In this document: piece by piece, positions 42,726 through 42,813 of the stretch
How positions within the stretch are numbered: position 1 is the first letter of the stretch
How the letters are laid out: the number at the start of each line of letters is the position of its first letter
Assembly (NCBI GenBank): GCA_913050005.1
Contig: CAJXBI010000011.1
Coordinates: 1-42,813, forward strand
Length of the DNA: 42,813 nucleotides
From: an uncultured Bacteroidota bacterium
Lineage (GTDB): Bacteria > Bacteroidota > Bacteroidia > NS11-12g > UBA9320
Direction: 5' to 3'
Program-made: the position numbers and the translations under genes
The notes under the pieces: model-generated
The model's input: only the letters and a program-made list of their open reading frames with translations
What the model was told of the DNA's origin: nothing
Databases searched by the model: none

Positions 42726-42800
42726 TCGGGATGAGAGGATTCGAACCTCCGATCTCTGGTCCCCCAGACCAGCACTTTAACCGGACTAAGCTACATCCCG
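42726..42800 (-). tRNA. tRNA-Pro (anticodon GGG)
   Basis: The minus strand folds into a 75-nt cloverleaf: acceptor CGGGATG/CATCCCG with the C1-G72 pair typical of bacterial tRNA-Pro, D stem GCTT/AAGT (one wobble), anticodon stem CTGGT/ACCAG with loop CTGGGGG (anticodon GGG), and T stem GGAGG/CCTCT with loop TTCGAAT. The discriminator is A and CCA is not encoded. It converges on sprA with 30 bp between. Its promoter lies beyond the window edge. Confidence 0.96.
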
Positions 42801-42813
42801 ATAACTCGCTTTT

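Noticed and set aside
1-42813. CRISPR arrays, insertion sequences, prophage or defence genes, attachment sites
   Set aside because: I saw no regularly spaced repeats, no transposase, integrase or phage-like proteins, and no direct repeats flanking either tRNA. The gene content is core metabolism and envelope.

Overview
The window looks like an ordinary core-genome segment from a member of the Bacteroidota, most likely a Flavobacteriales-type organism. The support is: low GC; no Shine-Dalgarno-like sequences ahead of most genes; promoter -7 boxes of the TAnnTTTG type; SprA of the type IX secretion system (T9SS); a secreted protein with a T9SS C-terminal sorting domain; and Bacteroidota-restricted families (DUF6089, DUF2480, an IPExxxVDY-like protein). 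I saw no CRISPR array, phage, insertion sequence, plasmid gene or defence island, and no convincing new multi-gene system.

Layout. 1-4772 is an envelope operon: two tandem DUF6089 outer-membrane proteins, uppS and bamA. 4753-5811 (minus) carries a 3-hydroxyacyl-CoA dehydrogenase-like protein and mgsA, with ridA divergent from them. 6339-8945 (minus) is a large T9SS-exported protein with a lamin-tail domain. 9196-9268 is tRNA-Phe. 9414-12959 holds a two-gene membrane Fe-S electron-transfer unit and a GT-C glycosyltransferase. 12971-14062 (minus) is rlmG. 14361-19335 holds a NIF3-like protein, a zinc-ribbon protein, a TPR protein and gltX. 19338-21607 (minus) is the acpP-fabF-rnc operon. 21697-24040 is an IPExxxVDY-like gene, pyk and DUF2480. 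24063-24638 (minus) is a SPOR-like protein. 24736-26790 is fumC and a methyltransferase. 26797-29678 (minus) is kbl-fhs. 29841-31880 is ftsH. 31885-33904 (minus) is yicC-gmk-nadD. 33987-34880 (minus) is an EamA transporter. 34983-42695 is ruvA-sprA. 42726-42800 is tRNA-Pro.

How the genes fit together. Three themes recur: envelope building and export (uppS, bamA, sprA, DUF6089, a GT-C enzyme, a T9SS cargo protein); central and one-carbon metabolism (pyk, fumC, mgsA, kbl, fhs, acpP-fabF, the Fe-S membrane unit); and information processing (gltX, rnc, rlmG, ruvA, gmk, nadD, ftsH, two tRNAs).

The most useful result of close reading concerns start sites. TAnnTTTG boxes lie a few bases ahead of many transcription units. 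They show that several longest-ORF starts are wrong (at 9399, 8984, 14077 and probably 715) and that ruvA, the NIF3-like gene and the dehydrogenase-like gene may be read from leaderless or nearly leaderless mRNAs. Convergent genes are packed almost end to end (-20 to +22 bp) without terminators at six of seven junctions. Other points worth checking are a lamin-tail domain apparently split by a second domain, a split version of an ETF:menaquinone-oxidoreductase-like protein, and a dehydrogenase-like protein that lacks its NAD-binding glycines and its catalytic histidine. No stretch longer than 300 bases lacks a gene once starts are corrected.
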